A DNA stretch of 64,000 bases, from positions 4,295,001-4,359,000 of the forward strand of contig NZ_JBGNFV010000001.1 of the NCBI RefSeq assembly GCF_041449215.1, given 5' to 3'. Numbering within the stretch: the first letter of the stretch is position 1; each line of letters begins with the position of its first letter. The position numbers and the translations under genes are program-made. Of the stretch, positions 39,121 to 46,634 are shown piece after piece. The notes beneath the pieces are model-generated. The model did not search any database and was not told where the DNA came from. It was given only the letters and a program-made list of their open reading frames with translations. This DNA comes from Roseivirga sp. BDSF3-8. GTDB taxonomy: Bacteria; Bacteroidota; Bacteroidia; Cytophagales; Cyclobacteriaceae.

Positions 39121-40134
39121 TTAGTTGATGTTATTACCAGCTACAAGGTATTCCGCTACAATTTCCTCTAAATAATAATTGCAAGGGTTTGAGACCATTC
39201 CAAACTGTCCTATAGGGTTAACTTCTAAAAAAACATACCTTCCATCAGAAGCTTTAATGAGGTCGATAGAACCGCAGTTTAAATCTAATGCCATCATCAA
39301 TGAATGTAACTTTTCCTCTATCCCGGCTGGGATTTTGAAAGGTATATTTCTATTGGGCTTATCAAAATTATAATTACGAAAATCTGTGGTGGTTTTCTGA
39401 TCTGACTGACTGAAAATAGCCATTGAATAGAACTTGCCTTCTAGATAAAATGACCTTATTTCAAACTCCTTTTCTATTTTCTCCTGGAAAAATGAAGGAA
39501 AGAACTCTGTGGGCATAGATTTTATATCCTCTATACTAAATGTGGAAGTATATAAGGCAAAAGGTATGCTGTTTACAGAAAGACCCGCAAAGTCTTGTAT
39601 GCTTTTCGTAATTATAGAGTCAAATTTTTCACTGAATTGTAACAGGTGTTTTCTAGAAGATGTAACGATCGTTGATGGTATATTTAAATTTAAATTACTG
39701 GCTATTCTTAATTGATTTAATTTATTTGGAGAGGTGTTACTCTCTTTATTAAGAGACCTGTCACATGCATAGGAGTCAGTTATAGCTTCTTTGATGGCGA
39801 AAAAGTCCTTGTAAAGTGTAGATCTTATCTGATGATTTAGATGAATGTCATTTGTTAAACCATAAGCTTTGTCGATGAAGTCAATTCCCCCCCAACGTCT
39901 ATACCACGTTGATTTGATTTCATTTGGATTGACCTCAGAATCTTCATCTTCATCTTCAAATTTCAAAATAAGCCCTTCACCATTCATACTAATTTGATAT
40001 GAATGCGAATTATCAAAGTCTGATCCATTTAATCTTTTGAATGGTGTGTTTTTAGACCATATCCAATCTATAACTATATTGGTTGAATATTCTCCTTCAG
40101 AACAACTAAATATCAATACCATATACATTGACAT
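39121..40134 (-). CDS. gwsG: ATP-grasp peptide maturase of a grasp-with-spasm system
   Basis: A 337-residue ATP-grasp enzyme related to the ligases that make side-chain ester or amide links in microviridin/graspetide-type peptides. The N-terminal VLIFSCSEGEYSTNIVIDWI and the C-terminal metal/ATP motif FLEVNPIGQFG (about 305-315) are typical. It likely links Asp/Glu side chains of the precursor core to Ser/Thr or Lys using ATP. Three in-frame ATGs (40134, 40128, 40122) are possible. The last fits the family start best, and the first lies only 5 bases after a stable hairpin. Confidence 0.85.
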   Translation of the reverse strand: MSMYMVLIFSCSEGEYSTNIVIDWIWSKNTPFKRLNGSDFDNSHSYQISMNGEGLILKFEDEDEDSEVNPNEIKSTWYRRWGGIDFIDKAYGLTNDIHLNHQIRSTLYKDFFAIKEAITDSYACDRSLNKESNTSPNKLNQLRIASNLNLNIPSTIVTSSRKHLLQFSEKFDSIITKSIQDFAGLSVNSIPFALYTSTFSIEDIKSMPTEFFPSFFQEKIEKEFEIRSFYLEGKFYSMAIFSQSDQKTTTDFRNYNFDKPNRNIPFKIPAGIEEKLHSLMMALDLNCGSIDLIKASDGRYVFLEVNPIGQFGMVSNPCNYYLEEIVAEYLVAGNNIN

Positions 40135-40139
40135 AAATA

Positions 40140-40163
40140 GACACGTTGATTTCTCAACGTGTC
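40140..40163 (-). other. Intercistronic GAAA-loop hairpin between RiPP precursor and maturase
   Basis: A perfect 10-bp stem (GACACGTTGA with TCAACGTGTC) closes a four-base loop that reads GAAA on the transcribed minus strand, a stable GNRA tetraloop. It lies 24 bases after the precursor stop and 5 bases before the first possible maturase ATG. No T-run follows, so it likely protects the precursor message and lowers downstream expression. Confidence 0.65.
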
Positions 40164-40187
40164 ATACTTTTAAAATTTAGATGTAGA

Positions 40188-40337
40188 CTATTGCACTCTG
40201 GTTACGTCCTCCGCATCTAATTTGGCTTGTTCACCGGTAGAATAAATCCCAGTAATATCTCCTCCAGTCAATTTGGACAAGTCAGAGATAGTGTAAGATT
40301 GAAACTTGTTGATGTTTAAGCTTTCGAACTTTTTCAT
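40188..40337 (-). CDS. Grasp-with-spasm RiPP precursor peptide (49 residues)
   Basis: A short gene read by hand: the protein begins MKKFESLNINKFQSYTI, continues SDLSKLTGG, and ends with a 23-residue core DITGIYSTGEQAKLDAEDV then TRVQ. The double-glycine leader ending LSKLTGG (Gly25-Gly26) is typical of Bacteroidota peptide precursors exported by C39-peptidase ABC transporters. The core has Thr/Ser early (Thr29, Ser33, Thr34) and Glu/Asp later (Glu36, Asp41, Glu43, Asp44), as needed for ester cross-links. It is the first gene of the cluster, upstream of the ATP-grasp. No C39 transporter is in the window. Confidence 0.8.
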   Translation of the reverse strand: MKKFESLNINKFQSYTISDLSKLTGGDITGIYSTGEQAKLDAEDVTRVQ

Positions 40338-40696
40338 AATATTCTAAAGTTTGTGTTAGGTGAAATAAATTTCAAGAAATTAATCATTGGTTTTATTCTT
40401 TTCAAGGAAAAAATGATTTATATTTTAGCGTTTAAGGCCTCTATGCTTTTTTAAGTGCCTTGTTTTTCCTTGATATTTTTTAGATATCTATAATTAAGAT
40501 TTATTTTTTATTGCTTATTTCTATTAGTGTAGTTTGTCTTTTTATTTTTGGAATCAACACAAAATCTTAAGTTTAATTAAATTGGAATATAAAAACAGTA
40601 AAGTTGCCATAAACAGCATATTTATATACGGTGACTCGGCCCTAGAAGAAAAGTAATGCGCCTGCTTTGTTACCGATATGGTTGCTAATTTCTTCT
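40338..40696. other. AT-rich promoter region of the RiPP cluster
   Basis: No gene is seen between the precursor start and the left end of the insertion sequence. The stretch is strongly AT-rich (for example TTTATTTTTTATTGC near 40500) and presumably carries the cluster promoter on the minus strand. Confidence 0.5.
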
Positions 40697-40757
40697 TAGC
40701 CCCCTAAATAACTGGACAATGAATTCTACAAGTTAACTTTACTAACTTGTATCTCAA

Positions 40758-41066
40758 ATGAAACGAAGACACTGGACCGCTGAACAGAAGCTTCAGATTC
40801 TTTTAGAAGCAGAAAAGGAAGGCATTACAGCCACCATCCGCAAGCACGGTATCTATAGCAATACTTTCTATCAATGGAAGGAAAAGTATGATACTGGTGG
40901 CATAGATGCCCTAGCCAGCAAGCATTATAAAGTAGACCCTGAGCTTAAGCGCTTGCAAAAGGAAAACCAGCAGTTAAAAGAGATGCTGGCTGAAAAAGAG
41001 CTGGCCCTGCGCATTAAAGAAGAGCTTTTAAAAAAAAGCACTGCCAAAAAGCGTACAGGCTCATGA
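40758..41066 (+). CDS. IS3-family transposase OrfA
   Basis: A 102-residue helix-turn-helix protein (RRHWTAEQKLQILLEAEKEG ... NTFYQWKEKY) with a leucine-zipper-like C-terminal helix (LKRLQKENQQLKEMLAEKELAL). It binds the element ends. Its stop overlaps the OrfB start (ATGA). An A-rich slippery heptamer near its end allows a -1 frameshift into OrfB. Confidence 0.93.
   Translation: MKRRHWTAEQKLQILLEAEKEGITATIRKHGIYSNTFYQWKEKYDTGGIDALASKHYKVDPELKRLQKENQQLKEMLAEKELALRIKEELLKKSTAKKRTGS
41030..41036 (+). other. Probable -1 programmed frameshift site of the transposase
   Basis: Within a run of eight A, the OrfA codons are TTA AAA AAA AGC, giving the slippery heptamer A_AAA_AAA. A -1 slip here leads to AAG CAC TGC and on without a stop for nine codons, straight into the OrfB frame at its ATG (41063). 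This is the usual way IS3 elements make the OrfAB fusion transposase. Confidence 0.75.
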
Positions 41067-42010
41067 TTGCTCAAAAGTATATTAACCTGGGTTATGCTAC
41101 ATATAAAGTGCTGCCTTTATGTGGCCTGAGTAGAAGCTCTTATTACTATCAATCTAAGACAGGCAAGAGAGGGCGTAAAGTAAGCCAACATACCCTGAGC
41201 CATGATGGTATTCTTTACAGCAATGCCTATGTGCTGGAGCGGATCGAATGGCTCTTAAGCCAGGAGTTTATTGATTATGGTTATGAGAAGGTAGCGGCCT
41301 GGTTGAAAAACACCGAAAGGCTCGTTATCAACGAGAAAAAAGTTTATCGGCTCATGAAGCAGGCTCGCTTGCTCAGTCAGCGCATTAGGCGCAACAAACG
41401 TGGCAAACGCATTGCTCAGGATCTTCTTCCTAGCCCGGAAGCAGCTTTTCAATGCCTGCAGACCGATATCAAGTATATCTATATTCACGGTCAGCATCGT
41501 AATGCGCTGCTAATTACCGTATTGGATGTATACTCCCGGGGAGTATTAGGCTACAGGTTGGCCTGGAGCGTGACCAAGCACCAGGTGATCGAACTAATGA
41601 AAGAAATACTTTACCATTACCAGTTACCTGAAAAAGCAACCTTACGAACCGATAACGGTAGTCAGTTTGAGGCAGGGCTGTTTCGGGAATACCTAAAGGA
41701 AATGGCCATCGAGCATGAGTTCACGCATGTAGCTACACCGCAGGAGAACTGCTATATTGAGTCCTTTCATTCCATCATAGAAAGCGCCGTATGCTCAAAA
41801 TATGAGTTCGAGGACCTGCAGGAAGCAAAGGAGACCTTCAATCGCTTTATGAACTTTTACAACCACGAGCGTCTACATGGCAGCCTTGGAAAACAAGCGC
41901 CCAGTCAGTTCCTTAAAAGAACAAACAGCGCCAAGAAACTACGTAACTTGCCACTGGAACAGACAACAGATGGTAAGCTAAAACTAACAACTCAACTTGT
42001 AGAATCTTAG
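41063..42010 (+). CDS. IS3-family transposase OrfB (DDE integrase core)
   Basis: A 315-residue catalytic part of the transposase. An HTH_21-like region is followed by the rve integrase core with the DDE residues: Asp in CLQTDIKYIY, Asp in LRTDNGSQF, and Glu in CYIESFHSIIE, about 35 residues after the second Asp. The C-terminal NHERLHGSLGKQAPSQF is typical of IS3 OrfB. Full length and apparently intact. Confidence 0.95.
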   Translation: MIAQKYINLGYATYKVLPLCGLSRSSYYYQSKTGKRGRKVSQHTLSHDGILYSNAYVLERIEWLLSQEFIDYGYEKVAAWLKNTERLVINEKKVYRLMKQARLLSQRIRRNKRGKRIAQDLLPSPEAAFQCLQTDIKYIYIHGQHRNALLITVLDVYSRGVLGYRLAWSVTKHQVIELMKEILYHYQLPEKATLRTDNGSQFEAGLFREYLKEMAIEHEFTHVATPQENCYIESFHSIIESAVCSKYEFEDLQEAKETFNRFMNFYNHERLHGSLGKQAPSQFLKRTNSAKKLRNLPLEQTTDGKLKLTTQLVES

Positions 42011-42029
42011 TCCTATTTTTAAGGGGTTA

Positions 42030-42787
42030 GGACAATTTTTATTTCTTAGTATAGGTGAGTCCAATTAAACTTACTCTGCTCTGTATCATTGATAATGCTG
42101 TTAAAGGGACAACAAACCACCCTGGTAGTTTGAGCAGGGGTCTTAAAGCTAATCTAATAACTATCTATGAACTCAGACTGAGTTTCTTGTGCTATACAGG
42201 CTACGTTCCTATGTAACTGGCCTAGCTTAAGGCTCAGGCATTAAAAGCGCTGAATACACCTTGCCTACAACTATTTCATCACTGGGTTGGAGCAATACTA
42301 CAGTAGAAGCATTAGCTAACTGCCCATTAGGAAATGCTGCAAAAGGCATTTCAAAACACGCAAGTATTCCCCTTCGCCTGCAAATGAGGAGGCGGAGCAG
42401 TACCTTAACCGGGAAGGTGGTAGATGCAGTAAGGCTGATCGGGCTGGCAGGGCTGACATCGGGGGATGTCAGTGCAGAGGTTCCTGTAAAACCCTTCAAC
42501 ACCTGCACACCTACACCAGGCAAATTTGTACAATACCGTGACGGCTTGCCCATTTCTTGGGGTATCTCTCCTTCGTCTATCCTTACTTATAAGATTCGGA
42601 TGGCTTGTTTTTTGTGCTTTTCTAATATCCGGGAAAATGTGATAAGCCACGGATTGGTGTATGCGTGAGGGATAGAACGGCCTGTTTGAGCCCCCGGGGG
42701 GAGTAGTCTGTCGAAAAACGGATAAATTTTAGCCCGACCGGCCGCTGCGTTAGCAGACCGGGCGGTGACCACACCTTTTGAGTCTCC
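42030..42787. other. 758-base stretch with no confident gene
   Basis: Open frames exist on both strands over 42227-42668, but none shows a family signature, and the two strands' frames overlap. This may be remnants of a gene disrupted by earlier insertions, given the neighbouring insertion sequence. A weak GC-rich hairpin (GCCCG ... CGGGC, about 42733-42764) could terminate the minus-strand gene at 42788. Confidence 0.4.
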
Positions 42788-43387
42788 TTATCTGTAGCTG
42801 GTCCAGTTACGGTCGCGTATGCGCTGCTCGTGCTCCCTGATCAGTTCCGCCCACCGGATGTCATTGGTTTCGCTTACGATCTGTCCTGCCTGCACGGCGG
42901 CATTCAGTGCCTCATCGTATTCGCCGTTGAGGTAGAGAAACCAGGCGTATTTATCCCAGGTGATGTAGTCGGTGGCCAGTTCGTGGTTCCAGTTGATATT
43001 GAGTACCTGGTAGCGCTCATGGGTAGGCATGGTGTAAAAGGCGAGGGCCAGCCCGATGCTGATGCCGACGGGCCAGAGCTTATTAAACTGCTTTTTCTTA
43101 ACACCCATATAGAGGGCGACGAGGGTGAGCGCTATGGCGACGGCCAATAGGATATACTGGCCGGGCAGGAACTTGATGACCACAAACAAAAAGGCGGCCC
43201 AGGCCCCTGTGGTCAGGTTAAGAAGCGGGTAGAGCCTGTTGCGCCTGATAGCCAGGGAAACGAGGCTCAGCAGCAGTATGCCGGCGAGGCCGACAAGCAT
43301 AATGACGGCATTATAATGTATATGAAAAAACTTAAGGGCAAACCCTGTAAGGAAAACCAGGTAGGAGAGGGCCAGCAGGACTTTCAT
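42788..43387 (-). CDS. Membrane protein of unknown function
   Basis: A 199-residue protein with about five hydrophobic helices in the first 125 residues (VLLALSYLVFLTGFALKFF, MLVGLAGILLLSLVSLAI and others). It ends in a soluble tail that looks like a single TPR-type helix pair (YAWFLYLNGEYDEALNAAVQAG). I do not recognise the family. It is transcribed away from the lysozyme group. Confidence 0.7.
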   Translation of the reverse strand: MKVLLALSYLVFLTGFALKFFHIHYNAVIMLVGLAGILLLSLVSLAIRRNRLYPLLNLTTGAWAAFLFVVIKFLPGQYILLAVAIALTLVALYMGVKKKQFNKLWPVGISIGLALAFYTMPTHERYQVLNINWNHELATDYITWDKYAWFLYLNGEYDEALNAAVQAGQIVSETNDIRWAELIREHEQRIRDRNWTSYR

Positions 43388-43898
43388 GCGTGTAACGGGC
43401 TTGGGTAATGGCTATGGCTAAAGGATAAATCTATCAGTTTTTTTCCATTTGCCGGTTATGGAAGGTTGCTTTTTCTGGTGGCAGGCTGTGGTGTGCCGCT
43501 AAGAATATACCTGCCGGTATTAACCAATACACCTGCATTTATCACAAAAATACCTATAAAAAGCACAAGGCCGGGTTGAAGGCTTTGTATTATAGCGAGG
43601 TGATTTTAGGTATCATTGGCCATTGAGGATGAACGCGTTATAGCGATGCCCCGATAGGGTGCAGATACGTGCTCATTTTCCTGAAGAATTACAGGCTGTA
43701 ACCGGCTTCTGATGACTGAAAAAGAAATAATAAACCAGGCCGTGCCTCTAGGTGAGGTATGGAGAGCCTTATGGGCCTTTCCTCTAATAAGCAAAGGAGT
43801 GTCACACCTTGCCTGTGTAAGGGAAAGGCTGATTAAGCACTATGCTGTGGCGGATACCTGTGCCGGTTATCTTTTCTCCCATTATACTATTAAAGGCT
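43388..43898. other. 511-base gap without a supported gene
   Basis: A 67-codon forward frame (43712-43915) and a 62-codon reverse frame lie here, but neither resembles a known protein, and the forward one overlaps the better-supported gene at 43899. It probably holds the divergent promoters. Confidence 0.4.
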
Positions 43899-44288
43899 AT
43901 GGATATGCTAAGTGATCTATGCATGCGCCTCTTTAAGCACATACTGCCGCCTAACGAGCTGCGGTATATGCTGGCGCACTGGTTTGGGAAGTCCCGCGAG
44001 GAGATACGCGAGCAGATGCTGAGGCATGGCTTTGTGGCCCGGATACAGGAAAAGCCTGCGCCGGTAACTGAGGCACCACAGGTACCGGATGACGGGGCTG
44101 TGCCTGCCTGGGTGGTGGATGAATTGAACCACCGCCTGCAACAAAAAGGGCTGGGGGCCGGCGAGATTCGTAAGGTGCTGGCCTACGCAGGCATGCGGCC
44201 GGAGGAAACGGACCACCTGCCAGGTGAGGCGGCCGAAGAAAGTAATGCCTACTCTATCTTTAAAAATACCCTGAAGGGTGTGGTATAA
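43899..44288 (+). CDS. Small protein of unknown function upstream of the lysozyme
   Basis: About 129 residues if started at MDMLSDLCMRLFKHILP (43899); the frame extends to 43842 but the extra N-terminus looks non-coding. Charged helices (NELRYMLAHWFGKSREEIREQM; DELNHRLQQKGLGAGEIRKVL) flank a Pro/Val-rich middle. No family is recognised. It ends 6 bases before the lysozyme gene, so they share an operon. Confidence 0.6.
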   Translation: MDMLSDLCMRLFKHILPPNELRYMLAHWFGKSREEIREQMLRHGFVARIQEKPAPVTEAPQVPDDGAVPAWVVDELNHRLQQKGLGAGEIRKVLAYAGMRPEETDHLPGEAAEESNAYSIFKNTLKGVV

Positions 44289-44294
44289 CGTGAT

Positions 44295-45116
44295 ATGAAG
44301 ACCTTTAATACTTACCTCGTTCTGGTGCTGCTACTGATAGCGTCCGCCAGCCTTAACATCTACCAGTGGCTGAGTGACGGAGCTGTGGCACCGGGTACGG
44401 CCCAGCCTGTAAAAGAGGCGGCTACTACGACGGCACAGGCTCATACCATGCCTGAACCCAAGCCCCAGCCTGCTGCGGGTGCGGGGGTATCGCTGCAGCA
44501 AGCAGAAAGGACGCTAGGCTGCGACCTGTCTCACTGGGACGGGGACGTGAACTGGATAGACCTGAAAAAGGCGAATGTGGAATTTGTATTCGTGAAGGCG
44601 ACGCAGGGGGATACGTATGTGGACCCTAAGTTTGAAGAGAACTGGGTAACGTCTAAAAACTATGGGATGCACCGGGGGGCGTATCACTTCTTTCAGCCGG
44701 GCAGCGATGCGAAAGCGCAGGCGGAGCACTTTCTCTCGACTGTAAAGCATACGAAGGGGGACATAGTGCCGGTGCTGGATATAGAGATTGCGCATGGGGT
44801 GGACCCGGAGCAGCTGACAAGGGATGTGAAACTGTGGGTGGATATAGTGGAGAAGGCAATAGGCCGCTACCCGATCATATACACGGACCGCAGCTTTTGG
44901 GATAAGAACATCACGGAGGACTTCAGCCACTGCCCGCTGTGGCTGGCGGAGTGGGAGAGTGCGCATGCGCCGTACCTGCCTAAGGGGTGGAAGAACTGGG
45001 CCTTCTGGCAATATACGCAGACAGGATATGTAAACGGTGTGAAAGCGGGTACTAAGGTGGACCTGAACCACTTTAACGGCACGGTAGGCTCGCTTCGTCA
45101 TTACATGCTTAATTAA
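44295..45116 (+). CDS. GH25 lysozyme (muramidase) with N-terminal membrane anchor
   Basis: A 273-residue cell-wall hydrolase. An N-terminal hydrophobic segment (YLVLVLLLIASASLNIY) is a signal anchor, followed by an Ala/Pro/Thr linker to about residue 65. The GH25 domain (about 73-270) has Asp77 in CDLSHWDG and the catalytic Asp162/Glu164 in PVLDIEIAHG. It cleaves the MurNAc-GlcNAc bond of peptidoglycan in the periplasm. It is the second of at least three tightly spaced co-directional genes, the others unrecognised. Phage origin is possible but no other phage gene is seen. Confidence 0.92.
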   Translation: MKTFNTYLVLVLLLIASASLNIYQWLSDGAVAPGTAQPVKEAATTTAQAHTMPEPKPQPAAGAGVSLQQAERTLGCDLSHWDGDVNWIDLKKANVEFVFVKATQGDTYVDPKFEENWVTSKNYGMHRGAYHFFQPGSDAKAQAEHFLSTVKHTKGDIVPVLDIEIAHGVDPEQLTRDVKLWVDIVEKAIGRYPIIYTDRSFWDKNITEDFSHCPLWLAEWESAHAPYLPKGWKNWAFWQYTQTGYVNGVKAGTKVDLNHFNGTVGSLRHYMLN

Positions 45117-45128
45117 CCGGGCGCTGCC

Positions 45129-45980
45129 ATGATGAAACCTAAGGTGTTCCGATGGGTGTGCATCCCTCTGCTACTGTTTGCCTGGTTTAACCCGCTGGTA
45201 GACGGTACGCTGGCTACGCTGGGGCAGGACGCAGCCAATGCGCTGGAAAGCCTGGCGCTACTGGAGAGCCTCTACCTGCTGGCGGAGTCTGGTGCGAGTG
45301 TGAAACTGCCGCTGGTCTCGGGCACATTTGAGGGGGCGGCAGAAACGCTTCAGCAGGCGATTCAATACCTTTCGGTAGCGAATATTGCGATAGCGGTAAA
45401 CCTGCTGCTGGCTAAGCTGGCGCATGCCAAGGGGCTGCTGGTCCTGCTGGTGCTTGCCTGGGTGGCTTCCTTCTGGAAGAGGCACCAGACGCTGTTTTAT
45501 AAGGTGCTGATGATTGGCTTTCTGCTCAACCCGGGGCTGGACATTTATACTTATTTTATCAATAGCCTGGACGCGGAGGTGCAACTGGATGCGCAGGATA
45601 GGCTGCACCAGGAGATAACGCTGGTGCATAATGATTATGTGCAGAAGGAGGAAATGCGGAAGAAGGAGCTACAGGCCCGTAAGGAGAAGCAACTGGCTAA
45701 GGACAAGGAAAAAGGCAAGGACCACCTGACCCTGGTGCAGAAGGTGGAGGATACGGTGACCGGGGTGGCGGAGTCGGGGGTGGTGCACCTGGCGGAAGAC
45801 TACCGGCTTACTAAAAAGGCGATAAAGTTTGCGGCCAGTAAGGCGCTGGAGCTGGTACTGAATGCCTTTACGTCTATCCTTTTTATGTATATTCTGCTGC
45901 CGCTGGGCTACCTGTATGTTGCCTATAAGTTCATAGAGTACCTCTTTGAGGGGGGCAGCGTACTGGAAAAGGCCTCTTAG
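45129..45980 (+). CDS. Membrane protein with central coiled coil, unknown function
   Basis: A 283-residue protein. Hydrophobic helices near the N-terminus, at about 85-130 and 135-155, and near 240-265 surround a charged, probably coiled-coil stretch (EEMRKKELQARKEKQLAKDK). No family is recognised. It starts 12 bases after the lysozyme gene, suggesting a membrane partner for the muramidase, such as an anchor or export aid. Confidence 0.65.
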   Translation: MMKPKVFRWVCIPLLLFAWFNPLVDGTLATLGQDAANALESLALLESLYLLAESGASVKLPLVSGTFEGAAETLQQAIQYLSVANIAIAVNLLLAKLAHAKGLLVLLVLAWVASFWKRHQTLFYKVLMIGFLLNPGLDIYTYFINSLDAEVQLDAQDRLHQEITLVHNDYVQKEEMRKKELQARKEKQLAKDKEKGKDHLTLVQKVEDTVTGVAESGVVHLAEDYRLTKKAIKFAASKALELVLNAFTSILFMYILLPLGYLYVAYKFIEYLFEGGSVLEKAS

Positions 45981-46016
45981 GTTCTGCCTGGATGGGGTGG
46001 CGCTGGCAGAGTATTT

Positions 46017-46062
46017 GGCAGCCAGGTTTGGCTGCCCGCTATAAGTACTTAACTTAGCGGGC
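46017..46062 (+). other. Two overlapping, mutually exclusive hairpins
   Basis: GGCAGCCA/TGGCTGCC (46017-46036) and GCCCGCTA/TAGCGGGC (46034-46062) are both perfect 8-bp stems sharing three bases, so only one can form fully at a time. They lie between the membrane-protein gene and the 83-residue gene; no T-run follows. Confidence 0.5.
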
Positions 46063-46085
46063 ATTATTGGCTTAACAGACACACT

Positions 46086-46337
46086 ATGTTTGACGGACCT
46101 GGCTTCCCCGGCTCATTGGAAGAAGATGTATTTGAAACCTGGCTGGAAGAGGGCCGGGACAGTAAGATGAGCTATGCCTATATGCTGGTAATATGGGACG
46201 CGTATGACAATGCGTATAAGCCGATGTATGTAGAGGAGAGGGCCAAAATAAGCCGCTACGAGAAGTACCCCGAAGCGACAGGCCGCGAAGCCCTGGTGGC
46301 TGCCTACGACCTCTACTCTGAGTCGCGGGTGGGCTGA
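46086..46337 (+). CDS. Small acidic protein of unknown function
   Basis: An 83-residue acidic soluble protein (LEEDVFETWLEEGRDSKMSYAY). No family is recognised. It follows the lysozyme group in the same direction after about 105 bases. Its last codons and stop lie at the beginning of a 14-base tandem repeat. Confidence 0.55.
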   Translation: MFDGPGFPGSLEEDVFETWLEEGRDSKMSYAYMLVIWDAYDNAYKPMYVEERAKISRYEKYPEATGREALVAAYDLYSESRVG

Positions 46338-46385
46338 CCCGGTCGGGCTGACCCGGTCGGGCTGACCTGGTCGGGCTGACCTGGT
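46327..46385. repeat. Tandem repeat of a 14-base unit
   Basis: The unit CGGTCGGGCTGACC recurs about four times (the first partial, the last with T in place of C). The TGA inside the first copy is the stop codon of the 83-residue gene, and 14-base steps would change the reading frame. Confidence 0.85.
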
Positions 46386-46634
46386 TCCCCTTCTGTTCTC
46401 TGCTCCCCTGCATTGATTGCCTCAAAGCGAAACAATACAGGGGCTTTTTGCGAGTACATAAAAGAACCGTCGCCCTCTTTGCCTTTGCCTCTGCCACCAT
46501 GATTTACCTGCCGGTAGCAAGGAAGTAGCCTGCTTCCCATTCCCTACTACCGTGCAGGTGATAAATGAAGGGCATGAAGCAGCATTGGGGCTATGAATAG
46601 GCGTAAAGATTTATAAATTTGGGCCTGTAATATC

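Larger units (their letters stand above)
40697..42029 (+). mobile_element. IS3-family insertion sequence
   Basis: Two transposase genes are enclosed by imperfect inverted ends of about 35 bases: left TAGCCCCCTAAATAACTGG ... ATTCTACAAGT and right, reversed, TAACCCCTTAAAAATAGG ... ATTCTACAAGT. Total length about 1.33 kb fits IS3 elements. I could not identify a clear target-site duplication, so the outer limits may be off by a few bases. Both genes are intact, so the element may be active. It sits beside the RiPP cluster. Confidence 0.85.

Noticed and set aside
42227-42668. Overlapping open frames on both strands after the insertion sequence
   Set aside because: Neither shows a recognisable domain, start context or conserved character; kept only as an unassigned stretch.
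43712-43915. 67-codon forward frame before the lysozyme group
   Set aside because: It overlaps the better-supported gene starting at 43899 in another frame and resembles no protein.
43899-43959. Start of the small gene at 43842 rather than 43899
   Set aside because: The extra 19 residues (LWRIPVPVIFSPIILL) overlap another frame and lack charge pattern; a start at MDMLSDL fits better, though it is not proven.
44295-45116. Prophage lysis module around the GH25 lysozyme
   Set aside because: No integrase, capsid, tail or typical holin gene was found nearby, and the lysozyme has a membrane anchor.
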